Of a DNA stretch of 8,739 bases, positions 6,654-8,739 are shown one piece after another. The notes under the pieces were generated by a model, which saw only the letters and a list, made by a program, of their open reading frames with translations, did not search any database and was not told the origin of the DNA. This DNA comes from Desulfobacula sp. GTDB taxonomy: Bacteria > Desulfobacterota > Desulfobacteria > Desulfobacterales > Desulfobacteraceae. Numbering within the stretch: position 1 is the stretch's first letter; each line of letters begins with the position of its first letter. The DNA lies in assembly GCA_029940245.1 (NCBI GenBank), contig JAOZRF010000095.1, forward strand, positions 1-8,739. The letters run 5' to 3'. Position numbers and translations under genes: made by a program.

Positions 6654-7880
6654 CTAATGAGCAGTTTGATTTCGTCTGGCGGCTATCTTCTCATAAGCTC
6701 TTTTCATGGTATCTGTAATGATATCGATATCAGCCGGTTTCTGCAGATAGGCAAACGCACCCATATCCATGCAGGTTTGTCTGTCTTTTTCAGTACCGTG
6801 GCCGGTTAAAATGATCACTTCAATATTTGGTTTTGTCTGCTTGATTTTTTTCAAAACTTCAAACCCGTCAATACCGGGCATTTTTAAATCCAGAACCATT
6901 ACTTCAGTGTCTTCCTGATCTGTAAAATCCAGTGCTTCCTGACCATTATAGACTATTTCACTTGTGAACCGGCGCATTTTCAACCGTTCAGACAATGTCT
7001 GGACAAATTCTTTCTCATCATCCACCAGCAGAATTCTTAAAGGGGTTTCAAATTCATAATTGCGGATAATATTTCCTTTGTAATAATTTTTTCCGATTTT
7101 TGTTTCCACGGATTTGACTCCGGGGATTTTTTGTACGGCAGTCACAATCTTTTGCTGAAGCCTTGCCAGCATCATTACCTTTTTGTCGATGGTAACGATC
7201 ACATTGCCCCCATCAATTACGGCCAGTAATCCCTGTCCGATTTCACTCAATGCCAGGTCAACCTCTGAAATAAGTTTGAAATCTAAAATTTCTTTTTTTA
7301 TCAGATCTTCTTTGTTGGATAAGAGCTTTTCAATATGTTTTAAAATCAGGCTTACTGATGCTTCTGCATCCAGTTTGTCCGTCGGGATAACAATGTCATA
7401 AAGCGATTCATCCCAGGCTTTTTTGCGAAACAGGCCATTTGTCCATAACGCGGCAATTTTGTCAGAGTGGTCAATGTTTTTTAATGACTCTTTTTCAGAA
7501 AGCCCATGTAGTGTAATACCATTCTGGATGCGGGTTTTTTTGTCTGTAATAATCAATACCCGCATCACATGAGAAATTTCACTGGGGATAAGATGGCCAA
7601 GAATTCCATGAAAAATGAAATTGCCTAAACACGCATAATTGGAAATTGATTTTATGATGGATGCCAGGCTTTTTTCTTTTTCATGGCTGAAGTCATTAAA
7701 TGCAAGGGGTTTGCTCTCAACAATTTTTTGAAGCGTTGAAAGATTAATATTATTGTCTTGATGCGTTTTTTCAATGATGTCGGCATCGGTTATGATTTTG
7801 CTGTTTAATTTTTCAGACAGCTGGCCCACTATCTCTCCTGCATTTGAATACAACCCGTTTGTTATGGTTAAAATAGACAT
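6654..7880 (-). CDS. Cytidylate-kinase-like / BON-like / receiver fusion protein
   Basis: This is a 408-residue three-part signalling protein. Residues 1-190 resemble the cytidylate-kinase-like family (MSILTITNGLYSNAGEIVGQ, where active members have I-T-I-S-R-x-x-G-S-G-G), but the P-loop is degenerate (GLYSNAGEI, without GxxGxGK), so kinase activity is doubtful. Residues 205-265 (EIGQGLLAVIDGGNVIVTID through IPGVKSVETKIG) have the pattern of a BON domain. Residues 281-398 are a receiver with D287/D288, phospho-acceptor D331 in VLDLKMPG, T359 and K381. No DNA-binding domain is present. The start at 7880 is set by GGAGGTG just upstream; a TTG at 7892 is rejected because it overlaps that site. 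It is the first gene after the sigma-54 promoter and 49 nt ahead of the second receiver gene. The domain calls for the first two parts are by eye and less certain than the receiver. Confidence 0.85.
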   Translation of the reverse strand: MSILTITNGLYSNAGEIVGQLSEKLNSKIITDADIIEKTHQDNNINLSTLQKIVESKPLAFNDFSHEKEKSLASIIKSISNYACLGNFIFHGILGHLIPSEISHVMRVLIITDKKTRIQNGITLHGLSEKESLKNIDHSDKIAALWTNGLFRKKAWDESLYDIVIPTDKLDAEASVSLILKHIEKLLSNKEDLIKKEILDFKLISEVDLALSEIGQGLLAVIDGGNVIVTIDKKVMMLARLQQKIVTAVQKIPGVKSVETKIGKNYYKGNIIRNYEFETPLRILLVDDEKEFVQTLSERLKMRRFTSEIVYNGQEALDFTDQEDTEVMVLDLKMPGIDGFEVLKKIKQTKPNIEVIILTGHGTEKDRQTCMDMGAFAYLQKPADIDIITDTMKRAYEKIAARRNQTAH

Positions 7881-7883
7881 ATT

Positions 7884-7890
7884 CACCTCC
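7884..7890 (-). promoter_or_regulatory. Strong ribosome-binding site fixing the start at 7880
   Basis: GGAGGTG on the minus strand, followed by AAT and ATG, selects the ATG at 7880 as the start of the fusion protein. Confidence 0.8.
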
Positions 7891-7932
7891 AATTGGTTTT
7901 TATTATTTTAGTTTTCTTTGGTTATAATATAT

Positions 7933-7948
7933 AGCAATACTTATGCCA
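7933..7948 (-). promoter_or_regulatory. Sigma-54 (RpoN) promoter of the receiver-transporter operon
   Basis: The minus strand reads TGGCATAAGTATTGCT (7948-7933): a -24 element TGGCA(T), correct spacing, and a -12 element TTGCT. It departs from the consensus TGGCACGrnnnTTGCW at only two positions and keeps the required GG and GC. Transcription would start near 7921-7923, leaving a leader of about 40 nt before the ATG at 7880. The position directly in front of the first operon gene makes this a good call. It means the operon needs an enhancer-binding protein such as the NtrC-type activator encoded at 1377-2801. Confidence 0.75.
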
Positions 7949-8014
7949 ATAGTAAAATGTACATAAACACAGCATGTTATAAAAAGGATTAAATCAATGC
8001 GAATCTAAATGAAA

Positions 8015-8054
8015 CAAAACAAAACGTAAAAGAAGAGACCTTATGAGACCTTTT
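8015..8054. repeat. Short tandem repeats upstream of the sigma-54 promoter
   Basis: On the + strand GAGACCTTAT (8035-8044) is followed by GAGACCTTTT (8045-8054), two 10-bp units that place GAGACCTT on the same face of the helix. Next to it is an AAAAC tandem (about 8013-8025). They lie roughly 90-105 bp upstream of the -24 element, the usual distance for an enhancer-binding-protein site, but direct repeats are not the usual inverted symmetry. The remainder of the 7881-8084 gap is AT-rich; apart from ATGTACAT (7957-7964), next to the promoter, I see nothing else in it. Confidence 0.35.
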
Positions 8055-8084
8055 GGAACATAAATATAGAAAAAGCGGGTGAAT

Positions 8085-8739
8085 TTATTTGAAAAAAATA
8101 AGAACAGCAGGAGAATCTGCTGCTATCTCTGCTGTCAGCCTGATCTGTCCGCATAAGGTATTAATTTTTGTCCATTGCGGGCTCTGGGTAATTTTGGGGT
8201 TATAGTCTTTATTATTGAGCGTATCATCATGGTATAAAAATTTTATGGCCATCCGATTATCTGAAGACTGGATCTCAAGTGTAATGGGTGATTTTGTTTC
8301 AAAATTATCTATAAAGCATTCAATACACAAGAATGCTATCAACTGGAAAAGAACCGGATCTGTAACAATCGAACAGGGGTTTTCGCACTCAAGTATGGAG
8401 ACATCAAAGCCTTTTTGTTTAAAGAGTCTTTCCGCAATGGAAATCATTCTTTTAAGAATTTTAAAAATATTAATTGTAGCCTGACTGCTGTCAGCTGTGT
8501 GGGCAAATCCATTCAGTCCGGATGTAAGGCTGACACCGCGATAGGCCTGTTTTTTTATGGTCTTAATGCATTTGTCGAGTCGATCCTCAATATCTTCCAG
8601 GCCCCCGGATTTTTGCATGAGAAAAAAGTCTTCCATGAGCCCGGATGTTTCTTTGATAATGGCCAGCACGTTTTGAATATCATGGGTTACAGAGGCGGTT
8701 ACTTTTCCTAAAAATGCCGGTTTATCATTTGAATTTTCC
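8085..8739 (-). CDS. Histidine-kinase-like protein with degenerate ATP-binding domain, N-terminus outside window
   Basis: The last 217 residues are visible. The frame is open to the right edge, so the GTG at 8669 is internal. An H-box is clear: FLGKVTASVTHDIQNVLAII, with the histidine at 8682-8684 and the His-Asp-x-x-Asn arrangement of active HisKA-like kinases. Helices of a dimerisation bundle follow (to about residue 115). The C-terminal 80-100 residues follow the outline of a HATPase fold (IVTDPVLFQLIAFLCIECFI, then WTKINTLCGQIRL and a final strand), but the N-box asparagine, G1 DxGxG and G2 GxGxG are all absent and the domain is short. It probably cannot bind ATP normally. The family may instead accept and pass on phosphate, as Spo0B and ChpT do (inference). 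It lies upstream of two receiver genes on the same strand, its likely partners, separated by the sigma-54 promoter. Confidence 0.82.
   Translation of the reverse strand, partial: ENSNDKPAFLGKVTASVTHDIQNVLAIIKETSGLMEDFFLMQKSGGLEDIEDRLDKCIKTIKKQAYRGVSLTSGLNGFAHTADSSQATINIFKILKRMISIAERLFKQKGFDVSILECENPCSIVTDPVLFQLIAFLCIECFIDNFETKSPITLEIQSSDNRMAIKFLYHDDTLNNKDYNPKITQSPQWTKINTLCGQIRLTAEIAADSPAVLIFFK

Noticed and set aside
6144..6809. 221-residue + strand open frame
   Set aside because: It lies antisense to the receiver gene and the end of the fusion gene, is rich in Ser/Phe/Ile as expected for a reverse-strand shadow, and has no domain pattern.

Overview
The window is AT-rich and encodes signalling, transport and two remnants. 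The gene content is an NtrC-type sigma-54 two-component pair, stand-alone receiver proteins, a DASS/SLC13 anion transporter with a CBS-domain protein, and a histidine kinase of the type common in Deltaproteobacteria. This suggests a member of the Desulfobacterota, most likely a Desulfobacteraceae-like sulfate reducer. The assignment rests on recalled resemblance of protein style, not on a marker gene.

Left part (2-2801, + strand): a membrane histidine kinase whose N-terminus lies outside the window, followed one base later by an NtrC-family sigma-54 activator. They form a classic kinase/regulator operon. The kinase H-box reads His-Ser instead of the usual His-Glu.

Middle part (2802-4098): a scar-like stretch. 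The first 18-20 codons of an ABC ATPase run out of frame into the C-terminal part of an ABC-2 permease, which looks like one internal deletion through an ATPase-permease operon. Next comes a possible structured RNA leader (3485-3549) in front of a strong ribosome-binding site and a 17-codon ORF. That ORF meets, tail to tail, an unrecognised 110-residue minus-strand protein with a near-consensus sigma-70 promoter.

Right part (8739-4099, minus strand): a signalling-transport module. In transcription order it holds a histidine-kinase-like protein (N-terminus outside the window) with a good H-box but no recognisable ATP-binding motifs; a 204-bp gap with a near-perfect sigma-54 promoter; a fusion of a degenerate cytidylate-kinase-like domain, a BON-like segment and a receiver; a single-domain receiver; a DASS-family 490-residue transporter with altered SNT motifs; and a two-CBS-domain protein. 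Gaps between the last four genes are 49, 20 and 20 nt, so they are probably one transcript.

Working model (inference): a sigma-54 activator, possibly the one encoded at the left end, switches on the receiver-receiver-transporter-CBS operon. The ATPase-degenerate kinase homologue would act as a phosphotransfer hub or docking partner for the two receivers. Neither receiver protein has a DNA-binding domain, so their output may be protein-protein control, perhaps of the transporter. The CBS protein could add adenine-nucleotide sensing.
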